From NCBI GenBank assembly GCA_024196135.1, contig JAMQCK010001200.1:1-10823 (forward strand): a stretch of 10,823 nt of DNA. Reading direction: 5' to 3'. The DNA is from Pleurotus ostreatus/Saccharomyces cerevisiae fusant. Lineage: Eukaryota > Opisthokonta. Positions 1 through 7,823 of this stretch are shown piece by piece. The notes below the pieces were generated by a model. That model was not told the origin of the DNA. It made no database searches and was given only the letters and a program-made list of their open reading frames with translations. Made by a program: the position numbers and the translations under genes. Each line of letters opens with the position of its first letter. The first letter of the stretch is position 1.

Positions 1-536
1 GACAGATCGTATATGTCGGACGCGTGCAACCAGAGCCACATAGTCCACGTGTAAACTCCGGCAGTTTGAAATAGCAGGTCGGATAGTTGTCCTTTCCAAT
101 AAGAGATACGGAGTAGCAGATGCAGTATCGCCTGAACTTGAGCACGATCGGGCTGAAAGTGACCTTGTCCTGGTCGCAGGAAGTCGATCCACAGAATGAG
201 GGAGAACCAGGTAGCTTTCAAAAGCCTGAGGGCGTCGTCTCGAGCTTTACTCGCTGATTCGTCGACGAACCAGAGAAGGCCCGCTAACCCGGCGATGGCA
301 TCCAATGCTTGAGCTACGGAGGAGTCACCGAGATGCAGGCTGTCCTGCGCGATCATGAAAGGATTGTTGTTCAAGGCGCCGACATCGCCACGAATGGACA
401 GAAATGTTGCCATATATTCGCGTTCTGTTTCGTATCGTGCTCGCTCCGCGGCGTTCGACGCAGTCATCGTTCTGTTGTAACTCACGAGGGACGATCGCAA
501 GTAGGCAAGGGTCGTCTCTGGTAGTTTAAGGGACAT
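1..536 (-). CDS. Unrecognised protein, N-terminal part (cut by left window edge)
   Basis: An open frame without any stop runs from an ATG at 536 down to base 1, about 178 codons, and continues outside the window. The start reads MSLKLPETTLAYLRSSL, followed by a charged stretch (AERARYETEREYMATFL) and then a helical, Trp- and Leu-rich region (QALDAIAGLAGLLWFVDE, LLKATWFSLILWIDFLRP, VYTWTMWLWLHASD). I do not recognise the family for certain. The Trp-rich alpha-helical style resembles the N-terminal region of mushroom MYND-finger proteins, whose zinc finger would lie beyond the edge; this is a guess. An in-frame ATG at 623 would add 29 residues, but they are low in complexity (His/Pro/Thr), and the ATG at 536 has the better context (G at -3). 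The frame is closed upstream by a stop near 690. It is divergent from the F-box gene at 1127. Confidence 0.6.
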   Translation of the reverse strand, partial: MSLKLPETTLAYLRSSLVSYNRTMTASNAAERARYETEREYMATFLSIRGDVGALNNNPFMIAQDSLHLGDSSVAQALDAIAGLAGLLWFVDESASKARDDALRLLKATWFSLILWIDFLRPGQGHFQPDRAQVQAILHLLLRISYWKGQLSDLLFQTAGVYTWTMWLWLHASDIYDL

Positions 537-711
537 TTCCAGGCCTGGAGCGAGATGGGGGTGTGTGGCGTGTTGACGATGGATGATGGTTGCGGTCAAG
601 TGAAGGCGCGCTACCTTGACCATCAAATCACGAGAAACCTTATTCCCACGGTTGAAGTCGGCAACGATGTGGTCACGTGAAAATTTCAGTTAAACAGATG
701 GGCAGCGAAAC

Positions 712-736
712 ATCGTAGACCATGGCCGCCTACGAT
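712..736. repeat. Inverted repeat, 7-bp arms, 11-nt spacer
   Basis: ATCGTAG at 712-718 is matched by its reverse complement CTACGAT at 730-736, and the spacer contains the palindrome GGCCATGGCC-like core CCATGG. It lies in the divergent promoter region, about 180 nt from the minus-strand start and 390 nt from the plus-strand start. It could be a binding site for a dimeric regulator, or chance. Confidence 0.35.
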
Positions 737-1084
737 ATGGCCTACAAATTACTCAAGTCGTGTCTCGTGGATCCTCCCTGACGCGCAGACCATGTGCGCC
801 ACCGACATGACTGCCTGTAGGTCCAGGCCGGCGACTATTTACACATGTTACGAACTGTGACCCAGTGACGCGTCGCGTCCACGCCCATCTTGTCCTTTTA
901 CTCTATCTCAAAATTGGGATTACCAGGGCGTCCAGGAACACCCCATTTGTTGGTTCTTTCCTCTATATGTGGCTCAAGCTCTTACTGAATCACTCTCGGG
1001 CGTCCAGACCCCGACTCGACACGCCCGTAATCCAACCCCCGGCGCGTGCCAGGTCGCGCTCCTAGGTACGCGTCAGTTTTGCCT

Positions 1085-1090
1085 TATAAT
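1085..1090 (+). promoter_or_regulatory. TATA-like box of the F-box gene
   Basis: TATAAT sits 42 nt upstream of the ATG at 1127. The small-protein gene (TATA about 46 nt upstream of its ATG) and the acyltransferase gene (about 50 nt) have the same arrangement, which argues for short 5' leaders. An alternative TATAT lies at 964-968. Confidence 0.35.
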
Positions 1091-1126
1091 CCACTCAAAA
1101 TGGACTACTAAACAGCTCCTCCGCTT

Positions 1127-2656
1127 ATGCAATCTATTGAAAAGGCTCTGAACGAGGCGCGTGTCGTCGCAAATGCTCAAATACACCGCACACAGTTCGT
1201 GCCTACTGAACACGACGCGCGGGTAATTCGGGACAAGGCTCAAGCACTTCGCGATCTGCAGAAAGATATCGAAGAGAAAATCGAAAACCTTCTGACGCAA
1301 AAACGCGCTATACTCGCGCAGTTGTCGGTGCACGATGCCCTCCTATCCGTCTGGCGACGTCTGCCACCCGAAATCCTCTCCGAGATCTTTTCCTTGGCCC
1401 TACCAGACGACTGGGACAACGAGCCCGCGGGGCGGCGCGTTCTCAACTTCGCCTGCGTGTGCGCGATGTGGCGGTCCGTCGCCCTGAATACGCCATCGCT
1501 ATGGACGTCCCTGCGGTTCGGCGCGGGGTGGAATCCGCTCGCGGGATGCGAGGACAGGTTGGCCATGGAACTTGCTCGCACGGGCCAAGCGCCGTTGAAG
1601 CTTTCAGTGGAACTGGAAATCGATGCGTTCGTGGCTGGTGCCGAGCGTATCGCCGAAGTTGCGCAGAATTGGAGCGATCAGGCGTGGACTACCCTGTGCG
1701 CTCAGGCCCACCGATGGGAAGACGCAGCGCTCAGCTGCCTGCCTGTACATGCCTACGCTGCCCTAGCGCAACATGAATTCCCCGCGCTTCGGCGCCTGAC
1801 TATATCTCTGGACGAAGACGACTCTCAGATCGACTTCCCCGTCGACGTCTTCACACGCGCTGAGAATCTCATCGCCTTCACCGCCCAATACCTTGTGACG
1901 CCGCGCAGGGTGCTGCTACCAACGCCTTGGGCATTGACCGTGCTTTTCATCTCATGTGGCGACCGGTCGGTCGGTATACACCGACCTCCTCTTGGGCCCT
2001 TCCTAGACGCCATAGCCGCATGCAGCAGCACACTGCGCTGCTTCAAGCTATTCGCCGACGAGCTTGGTCCTGCCCCCGATGGCCCCCCATTCGTTTTCCC
2101 AGTCCTTGAAAGGCTTGTCCTACAAAGTGGCGCAATCTTCTTCTGTCGGTACATGAGCACACCTCATCTCGAAGACGCTGCGCTCGAAGGGGTCTGGGAC
2201 TCGGATCTGGCCGTCCTGGACAACTTCATGGCCCTACTTCGCCAGTCATCGGGTTGCAAATCGTTGCGCCGCCTTGCATTGAAGGAGGTCGAAAATATGC
2301 AGCCCTCAGCATTCGTTGCGTGCATGCAAGCGATCCCGCATCTGACGAAACTCGAAATCTATCACTTCGAGGGCGTGGATATGGATCCAACCTCGCCTTT
2401 ATCGCTTGCGATGTTGGCGACGCTCTCGCGGGATAGCGGAGTAGAAGGCGCCCTCACCCTCCTCCCCAATCTAGAGGGACTGCGCCTTGACTTCAGCGGT
2501 AACCTCGAAGGCAACGAGGACGAGGATGAGCTGCGGAAAGCGGTGTACGATATCTTTGTGTCGAGGAAGGATCGACGAACCATCGACGATCAAGTCCTAG
2601 TCTCCCTCAAACAGCTGACTATCAGCGACGATCCAAAGGGATTGGATTTTCCGTGA
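1127..2656 (+). CDS. F-box/LRR-type protein (agaricomycete F-box-like family)
   Basis: Probable substrate-recognition subunit of an SCF (Skp1-Cullin-F-box) ubiquitin ligase. The 509-residue protein has no introns. Residues about 30-66 look like a coiled coil (RDLQKDIEEKIENLL), directly followed by an F-box-like motif: LPPEILSEIF at residues 79-88, then CAMWRSVALNTPSLW at 112-126. This is the typical order in mushroom F-box proteins. From about residue 215 to the end come irregular leucine-rich segments (FPALRRLTISLD, FPVLERLVL, HLTKLEIYHF, LPNLEGLRLDF), the likely target-binding part, with an acidic patch (NEDEDEL) near the C-terminus. The ATG at 1127 opens the frame in the usual way for the family. 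A second, homologous gene lies at the right edge on the other strand. The fold assignment is firm, the ligase role is inferred from the family, and the substrate is unknown. Confidence 0.9.
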   Translation: MQSIEKALNEARVVANAQIHRTQFVPTEHDARVIRDKAQALRDLQKDIEEKIENLLTQKRAILAQLSVHDALLSVWRRLPPEILSEIFSLALPDDWDNEPAGRRVLNFACVCAMWRSVALNTPSLWTSLRFGAGWNPLAGCEDRLAMELARTGQAPLKLSVELEIDAFVAGAERIAEVAQNWSDQAWTTLCAQAHRWEDAALSCLPVHAYAALAQHEFPALRRLTISLDEDDSQIDFPVDVFTRAENLIAFTAQYLVTPRRVLLPTPWALTVLFISCGDRSVGIHRPPLGPFLDAIAACSSTLRCFKLFADELGPAPDGPPFVFPVLERLVLQSGAIFFCRYMSTPHLEDAALEGVWDSDLAVLDNFMALLRQSSGCKSLRRLALKEVENMQPSAFVACMQAIPHLTKLEIYHFEGVDMDPTSPLSLAMLATLSRDSGVEGALTLLPNLEGLRLDFSGNLEGNEDEDELRKAVYDIFVSRKDRRTIDDQVLVSLKQLTISDDPKGLDFP

Positions 2657-3494
2657 CGGGCCAAGGCTGGAGACGCGCGACGATAAACGGTTTAGGAACA
2701 TTGGGGCTGCTATTCATGGGACGTACTACAGCTAGCTTACACGGCAACCCTCAGTAATCGAAGGTGTACATGAAGGGTCAGAACCTCAACGCATCCTCCA
2801 CTCTATCATGATACGAAGTCAGGGATGCCGCGAAAGCTCGCGTCTTTTTGAATGAAGTCGGAGGCAAGGTACGCGCGACGCGGGCATGAGGCGGGTGACT
2901 CACAGCCCTGAAGCATGACGAGTCCTTCAAAGAAGTCCGAGGTTCTGAGGCTCGTGGGAGCTGGCGGCTAGCTGCGCCACTAAGAGGGCGGTCAGGTGGC
3001 GGAGGCCCGACGGAGGACAATAAGTGGAGCGCGATATGAAGATATGGCTGCCTCGAGGATGCAAATCCGTGGACGTCGCCTTTGCGAGGCCTGTGCGATG
3101 GGCCGGATAGTAGCACCTGCCAAAGTCGTGGAGTCCCTGGCCCCGCTTCAGCGACGGCCTAGAGGTGTCGCCGTGAGTACCGTCCCCAAGCGACCGCCGC
3201 GCAGTCAGAGTTCAGGTAGCGACGAGCTGCACTTCGTGAAGCGGACCCTTGAAGTATCGCGGTGTCTGAAGGCTTGTAACGGAAGACCCTATGGCAAGAG
3301 GTGAGGTGAAGCCGTGTGTGAGACAAGGACGGAGAAGTCAAGGTTCTAAAGCGGTGATCACATCAAATGATTGCTTGAAAGAGCCATTCCCCCGCCCGCC
3401 GTTCTCATCTTCCGGACTTCCACCACGCCTCGAGACGTGCAATTTTCCTATATATCCCCCTTAATCTTCTTCTTATCCTTCGTTTGCTGCCACC
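2657..3494. other. Intergenic region, no supported gene
   Basis: This 838-bp stretch holds the 3' end of the F-box gene and the promoter of the next gene. Open frames exist on both strands (102 aa at 2996-3304 plus; 112 aa at 2778-3116 minus). They overlap each other, are rich in Arg, Ser and Pro, and show no recognisable domain, so I do not call them. I see no tRNA, no repeat array and no transposon ends. Confidence 0.5.
3449..3455 (+). promoter_or_regulatory. TATA box of the small-protein gene
   Basis: TATATAT lies 46 nt before the ATG at 3495, is followed by a C/T-rich tract (about 3456-3490) typical of fungal transcription start regions, and the ATG itself sits in a near-perfect Kozak context, GCCACCATGG. 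Confidence 0.6.
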
Positions 3495-4239
3495 ATGGTC
3501 TCCCTCAACATCCGCCGCTTCTCCAACCCAGTCGCCACCACCGCCGTCTCCGAGCCGTCGACCCCGGAGGCCAATAAGACCTCTGGCACGACGACTGTGA
3601 GCGAAGCGCCACGTCGGCCCCTCAGCATCGCCAGCGTCGCGAACCTCTTCCTCAAGATGCGCCACCATAAGGAGCAGGCGACGGTGGCGAAGCCGAATCA
3701 GGTCACCTCGTCCAGCGGGGACGCCCCGATCTCGCATGCGGGCATCGCGGAGAACCTGACCACGTCGAAGCGCCTGCCGTTGCAGCAGCACGACGAGTAC
3801 GTCTGCACGGGCGGCGTCAACGCCGCCGTGCTCCTGCGCGCGACGCGCACGCAGCTGATGCAGACCGCGGAGCTGCTAGGCGCGAATGCCCTCGTTGATG
3901 AGCTGTGAGTCACCCTACCGGCCCCTGTGTGCTTCCGTGATTGACGGCGCCTCGCAGCTGGGAAGGTGAATAGGATCGATAGCGGGCGATTGTGCGCGCA
4001 GCTGCTGACGTTCGTCTAGTCACCATAACGTGCCCGAAGAACAAGCGCACTGGGTCGTATAGGGTTGTCGTACGTCCAGCCCTTTAAGCCCATGCTTGAT
4101 GTCTGATCTGTTGCTCTAGGTGACCTACACCGCCAACGCTACGCGCTCGTCTGCCCGTGACCCGCGCAAACCCGTCGCCTTGGAGCAGGCTAAGGGCGTC
4201 GACGGTCTCATGACCATCGTCCGGCGCAACGAAGATTAA
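3495..4239 (+). CDS. Conserved-looking small protein, 195 aa, four exons including an 8-nt microexon
   Basis: Exons are read as 3495-3904, 3958-3965, 4020-4069 and 4120-4239, giving introns of 53, 54 and 50 nt with donors GTGAGT, GTGAAT and GTACGT and acceptors CAG, TAG and TAG. Frame continuity across all four gives VDELWEVTITCPKNKRTGSY and ends in IVRRNED. Residues 1-90 are Ser/Thr/Pro-rich and probably disordered. Residues about 104-195 form a compact alpha/beta-looking domain (GGVNAAVLLRATRTQLMQTA, ELLGANALVDELWEVTITCP, YRVVVTYTANATRS). I do not know the function. The LGANALVD segment followed by beta strands recalls YbjQ-like putative heavy-metal-binding domains, but the match is weak. 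The strong TATA box and Kozak context suggest good expression. Confidence 0.8.
3958..3965 (+). other. 8-nt microexon
   Basis: CTGGGAAG is bounded by CAG upstream and GTGAAT downstream. It joins GAGCT of the previous exon to TCACC of the next one, giving E-L-W-E-V-T-I. Without it the first and third exons do not join in the correct frame: a direct join puts a TAG stop 16 codons later, within the third exon. Confidence 0.75.
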
Positions 4240-4815
4240 GACACTTCGCCGCCTGTCCATACTCCCCCTTCGTCTTCGCCCAACCCTCTTGGACCATAGT
4301 CCACCCCCAACACCCCTCCCTACCCTTCATCCCTCTCCCGACGGATTTTAATCGCTGTCGCAACTCGCGCCCCAGGTTTACGGAACTGAATATAAGAATC
4401 GGCTGTATAGTTTGTTACTTCACGGACCTACTCTCCCTACTGGCGTTGTCCTTCTCCTACTGGTGTTATCCTTCCTCCACGGCACGAACACGCTCCTTAC
4501 TATTCGCAGTCTGTACCATAACTTATTGTACATACCCCGCCGTACTCGGCGCCCGGACTCTGGCCTACAGTATCTTTCGGATCCTACATATAATATTATA
4601 TTCTGTCTGCCCTTTGGGAGCTTTTGTATTCAGTTTTGAGGCGAGTGCGTGTCAAGCGTTGAGAAACAGAACAATTGTGGCGGGGAGACAAAGCAAGATG
4701 GCCGGCTGAGGTCCAATCTTGTTCCCTACAGCCATGACCATCTGAGTCTCTGATCCAAAGCCCTCTTACCCGACGGTTGTTCCTCCCTCCCGACTGGCAG
4801 TCAGTGGCAGACATC
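4240..4815. other. Intergenic region: 3' end of small-protein gene and promoter of EAF6
   Basis: The left part carries likely 3'-end signals (AATATAAG about 4388-4395 and TGTATAG shortly after). An AT-rich tract lies at about 4586-4602. A CCAAT at 4713-4717 stands about 100 nt before the EAF6 ATG. Two very short upstream open frames precede EAF6: 4698-4709 (MAG) and 4734-4745 (MTI). Open frames of 75-87 aa at 4412-4709 have no protein-like features and are not called. Confidence 0.5.
4713..4717 (+). promoter_or_regulatory. CCAAT box upstream of EAF6
   Basis: CCAATC lies about 100 nt upstream of the EAF6 start, a normal distance for the CCAAT-binding complex. No clear TATA box is seen for this gene, as is common for housekeeping genes. 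Confidence 0.3.
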
Positions 4816-5555
4816 ATGGCCGAACCATCCCCTCAGGACAGGGAACGATATGAGTTTCTGAAGAAGCAGATAGCCCAGAACATCGCGAACAAGCGCAACA
4901 TTGACATGCAGCTGGTGCGCGCTACCTGTCCGTTCTGCGCCACCGACCTCTGATTATCCCTTCTCCCGTTCTTTGACTCCCGCTTACCCACCCGCTAGGC
5001 GCGCATAGAGGCGAAGATCTACAACCTAGAGGGCTCGTACCTCGGCGACTCGCACATGGGCGGCAACATCGTGCAGGGCTTCGATGGGTACTTGAAGGCC
5101 CAGCCTGGCGGCGCGGGCGGGGGCGCGGGTCGGGGCAGACGACACGACGTGACGGACGCAGACAGGATATTCTCGACGAGCAGCATGACATGGCAGAAGG
5201 TGCGTGCTGTACGCGATCGAGGGTGGAATTGTGGCTGACGGATGCCTTTGGTCTTCTCCCCGCTCATCCTGCGGCTGGTCCCTTCCGCACGCGCCCATCC
5301 CCTTATCCTCGCGTCCAATCCCTCACCTCCTACCGCACCCAGTCTCTCGAAATCGCGGAGGACGAGTCCGGCACGCCCGCGCCCGAGGCAAACACCATCA
5401 AGCTCCCCAGCATCTCCGCCGGCCCACCGAAGAAGTCGGGCAGGAAGCGCGAGCGCGCGACCACGGCGAGCGACTTTGACGACGAGGAGATACATATCCC
5501 GGCGCAGACGAGTAGTGGGAGGAAGACGAAGAAGACGCGCACGATGGATGATTGA
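4816..5555 (+). CDS. EAF6: Chromatin modification-related protein Eaf6, NuA4 histone acetyltransferase subunit
   Basis: Eaf6 is a small nuclear subunit of the NuA4 histone acetyltransferase complex (also shared with NuA3 in yeast and with ING-type complexes in animals). Exons 4816-4914, 4999-5199 and 5343-5555 give 170 residues; introns are 84 and 143 nt, both phase 0 (donors GTGCGC and GTGCGT, acceptors TAG and CAG). Residues about 9-51 form the family's N-terminal coiled coil (RERYEFLKKQIAQNIANK, then MQLARIEAKIYNLEGSYL). The signature GGNIVQGFDGYLK follows, then, after a Gly/Arg-rich linker, DADRIFSTSSMTW, the second family hallmark. The last 70 residues are specific to this protein or lineage: basic clusters (KKSGRKRER, GRKTKKTR) look like nuclear localisation signals around an acidic patch (DFDDEE). 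The ATG has a good context (ATCATGG). Identification is secure; the 143-nt intron is longer than its neighbours, but it contains no earlier AG after the likely CTGAC branch site. Confidence 0.95.
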
Positions 5556-6170
5556 GGGAATGAGCCTACTTCCTGGAAGTGTGGCCGTCGTCAACTCCCC
5601 CATCGGCATCGAACAACCGCCGAACTGCGCGGCGTCGTCACGTACAGTCTACGCGCGCGTGTGGGTGGCTCTTCGTGGGTCTGTCGATTGTTCCTTTGCT
5701 GCGCTCTCACTGCAGATACCTTGGCGTTGGAAGGGTGTTGCTTGTTATGTGTGTACGTTCTCATGTTGTCTTGTGTACTTTACTGCTGCTTTCTCAGTCT
5801 CGTCCTTCTCAGTTGTACTGATGTTCACGCTCGTGGCTGGTTAAGGCAACGCTATGCCTTCGTCAATGGCCCATTTTCTGGGACTTTGGGAGACGCTGAG
5901 GCTCTCGTCCTTTTCCGTCCCTTTGTGGTCCCAAAAAGGCAGGTCTTCAGTTGCTCATTTGGGTTACGGTAGCCTTGAACCAACTTGCAAACGTCAATAT
6001 GTTTCCTGCTCTTAGCTTGTGCTGGGTTCACTACTCAACGACAGCTAGGAAGTCCATGGGAATGAGGCTATGGACTTGGGAGCGAGTGCATATCCAGGAA
6101 CGGCCTCGACTGGATAAGCACATGACATCATGAAGCATCATGATCAAGTCGCCCTTCGCGCTGCGCGATC
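5556..6170. other. Intergenic region: EAF6 3' end and upstream region of the gag-like gene
   Basis: The first half (about 5730-5825) is rich in T and TGT/TGTA motifs, as expected for a fungal 3' untranslated region and poly(A) site. Overlapping open frames here (80-200 aa in several frames) are low-complexity or Cys/Leu/Val-rich translations of T-rich DNA and are not called. No clear TATA box is found before the gag-like gene. Confidence 0.5.
6126..6143 (+). repeat. Direct repeat CATCATGA x2 containing upstream ATGs
   Basis: CATCATGA occurs at 6126-6133 and again at 6136-6143, each containing an ATG out of frame with the gag-like gene. Together with ATG 6122 they create short upstream frames 6122-6133 and 6140-6208 and a longer one at 6130-6336. 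The last two overlap the main start. Confidence 0.4.
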
Positions 6171-7629
6171 ATGCCCTTGTCCCCCACCACCATGTTCTCC
6201 GCCACTAGTCCGATGTCCCCGAGGGCATCCATGTCCTCCCAGTCCCCCACAAGCACCGCGAACGACGCGCAGGACACCGCGCGCGTCGTCCTCGACCTTC
6301 CAGACCTCACGGAACCGATCACCATCACCTCCCTGACCTCCTGGCTCCTCAAATGCGAGATTCGCTTCCGGAGATACAATGCGTGGAACAAGGAGGAGCT
6401 CACCGACCTGCAGAAGATCACGGAGGCGACAGACAAGCTCGAGATCGACTCGTCGCCGCGGCTGGCCGCGTTCCTCACCCGGCAAGGCGAGCGCCTGCTG
6501 CAGAGCACCTGGGCGGAGTTCAAGGATGCCATCATGGCCGCGATGCACCCGAATGTCAAGATGGACTCGTTGAAGGAGTTTCACGACATATATCAGGGCG
6601 AGTCCTCGTTCGAGGAGTACGCGACGCGTCTGTCCCTCGCGCAGGAAGCGGTCAATAGCAGCGCGATGAAGATGGTCGATTACCACGTCAATGACTTCCT
6701 CTTCAAGTCAATCCTCCTCTTCCATGCCCACCCCCTCCTGCGACTACGTGTACTTGCGCTACCTATGTTCGACCTCGCTGCCATCACCGTCCCCGACCTC
6801 ACCATCGCGTTGTCGAAGTCATGGGATTCCCTCGTCGCAGAGGGTCTCGTTGCCCCATCACCTTCCGCCTCGTTCAACGCCGACGGTACAATAGCCACTA
6901 GAGCACCCTCGAAGCCAGCTTCGCGAGTACTATGGAGCAATTCGGAATGGATAGACTTCTTGCTGTCGTCGGAGGGGATGAATACGCTGTGGGCGGACGA
7001 TACACCACCAAACTTGCGACCACAACATAATGTCATTACCTACCTTCTCGACCCGCTCACCGACAACGACGATGATTTCGCGTACTCGTACAAGCGATGG
7101 CTCGCCGCATTCGTCGCGTGGCGCGCGCTACTCGGCGGCCTACCATCCATCGTAAGTTATGTTCGCTTGCGTACCGGTGGCTTGCTCTAAACATCTCGTA
7201 GCCTTTCTACAAGTACTCCGCATTGACCGAGCGCGTCAAGTTGCTCTATCCGAAGGGCAACTGGGAGTTCAACCGCGTACGATTGGACTTCTTCATCATC
7301 CTGGTGATGACGGATTTTGCCACATTCCAGGTATACCTTCTGCCGCGTATTCTTGCTTACCGAGCTGATCGTATTCACCAGAAATTCGTGGAAGAGGTCG
7401 TCGATAGCGAGGGCAAGAACGTCGAGAAGGGCTTGACGTATGAGGATTGGTTCGAGATGTTCGAGGACTTCCGCAGCGTACGTCTATCTTATGACTTTTC
7501 ACTTCTATCAGCTCACAGGAGCAGGTCGACGATGCTATGAACGACGCTTGGGACGTCATCGAGCGGAGTCCTATATTCGAGGACGAGGAGGATGACCAGG
7601 GGCAGGGCCCGGACAACGGGAGCAACTAA
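6171..7629 (+). CDS. Retrotransposon gag-like (capsid-type) protein, spliced, probably host-captured
   Basis: Exons 6171-7151, 7202-7330, 7382-7477 and 7519-7629 give 438 residues, or 431 from the ATG at 6192, which has the better context (CCACCATG). The three introns (50, 51 and 41 nt) are all phase 0. Counting from 6192, residues 1-30 are Ser/Thr-rich. Residues about 36-220 resemble the Ty3/gypsy-type gag capsid region: a WLLKCEIRFRRY helix, then STWAEFKDAIMAAM, then IYQGESSFEEYATRLSLAQE, then LLFHAHPLLRLRV and a final SKSWDSLVAEGLV. The C-terminal 110 residues, on the small exons, end in an acidic tail (FEDEEDD). There is no CCHC knuckle and no protease, reverse transcriptase or integrase around it, and no long terminal repeats were noticed. 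A full-length spliced frame without transposon partners suggests a retained cellular gene. Function unknown; the gag assignment rests on remembered family patterns. Confidence 0.75.
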
Positions 7630-7823
7630 GGACTTCCGTACTGACTTATTCTGGTACGCATTGCTACGCGTTGTTCTCGTGCTTCCCGACTGACCCCCGC
7701 GCAGACTAATATGGACATTCACGGACATTACACCTAGCCGTTCATTTATTGCGGACATATCGACTGTTGTACAATCTATACTTGGGCGTGCGCCACTAGA
7801 TCTTCTTGGTTCGTAATCCCCAT
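7630..7823. other. Convergent 3' region between gag-like and acyltransferase genes
   Basis: Only 194 bp separate two stop codons that face each other, so both 3' untranslated regions and poly(A) sites must fit here or overlap. AT-rich TGTA-containing segments (about 7740-7790) are candidate 3'-end signals. No coding potential of its own was seen. Confidence 0.5.

Larger units (their letters stand above)
537..1126. promoter_or_regulatory. Divergent intergenic region between the left-edge gene and the F-box gene
   Basis: This stretch separates two start codons pointing away from each other, so it should hold both promoters. Visible elements are an inverted repeat at 712-736, an ATTGG (CCAAT on the minus strand) at 913-917, a TATAT at 964-968, and a TATAAT at 1085-1090. 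The last lies 42 nt before the F-box ATG, a spacing like that of the other TATA boxes in this window. The short open frames inside it (for example 865-1065) show no recognisable protein. Confidence 0.5.

Noticed and set aside
2778..3304. Possible small genes in the 2657-3494 gap (112 aa minus, 102 aa plus)
   Set aside because: They overlap each other on opposite strands, have low-complexity Arg/Ser/Pro composition, and lack promoter or splice support.
3405..3791. 128-aa minus-strand frame opposite the small-protein gene
   Set aside because: Highly Arg/Gly-rich shadow frame running through the promoter and TATA box of the plus-strand gene.
4698..4745. Two tiny upstream frames before EAF6 as regulatory uORFs
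   Set aside because: The CCAAT box at 4713 suggests that transcription starts downstream of both, so they are probably not in the leader; kept only as a note.
5019..5609. 196-aa open frame on the minus strand across EAF6
   Set aside because: It is antisense to well-conserved EAF6 exons and spans its intron; composition is Arg/Pro/Leu-rich, as expected for a GC-rich shadow frame.
5242..5844. 200-aa plus-strand frame downstream and inside EAF6
   Set aside because: It lies in another frame over the third EAF6 exon and then translates T-rich 3' DNA; no domain-like pattern.
6144..6686. 180-aa open frame on the minus strand across the gag-like gene (also 143 aa at 6128-6559)
   Set aside because: Antisense shadows of the first exon, with Arg/Gly-rich composition and no recognisable domain.
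7807..7818. GGTTCGTAATCC, resembling a tRNA B box
   Set aside because: The loop is one base too long for a T arm and no acceptor stem or A box is placed correctly; it also lies at the 3' end of the acyltransferase gene.
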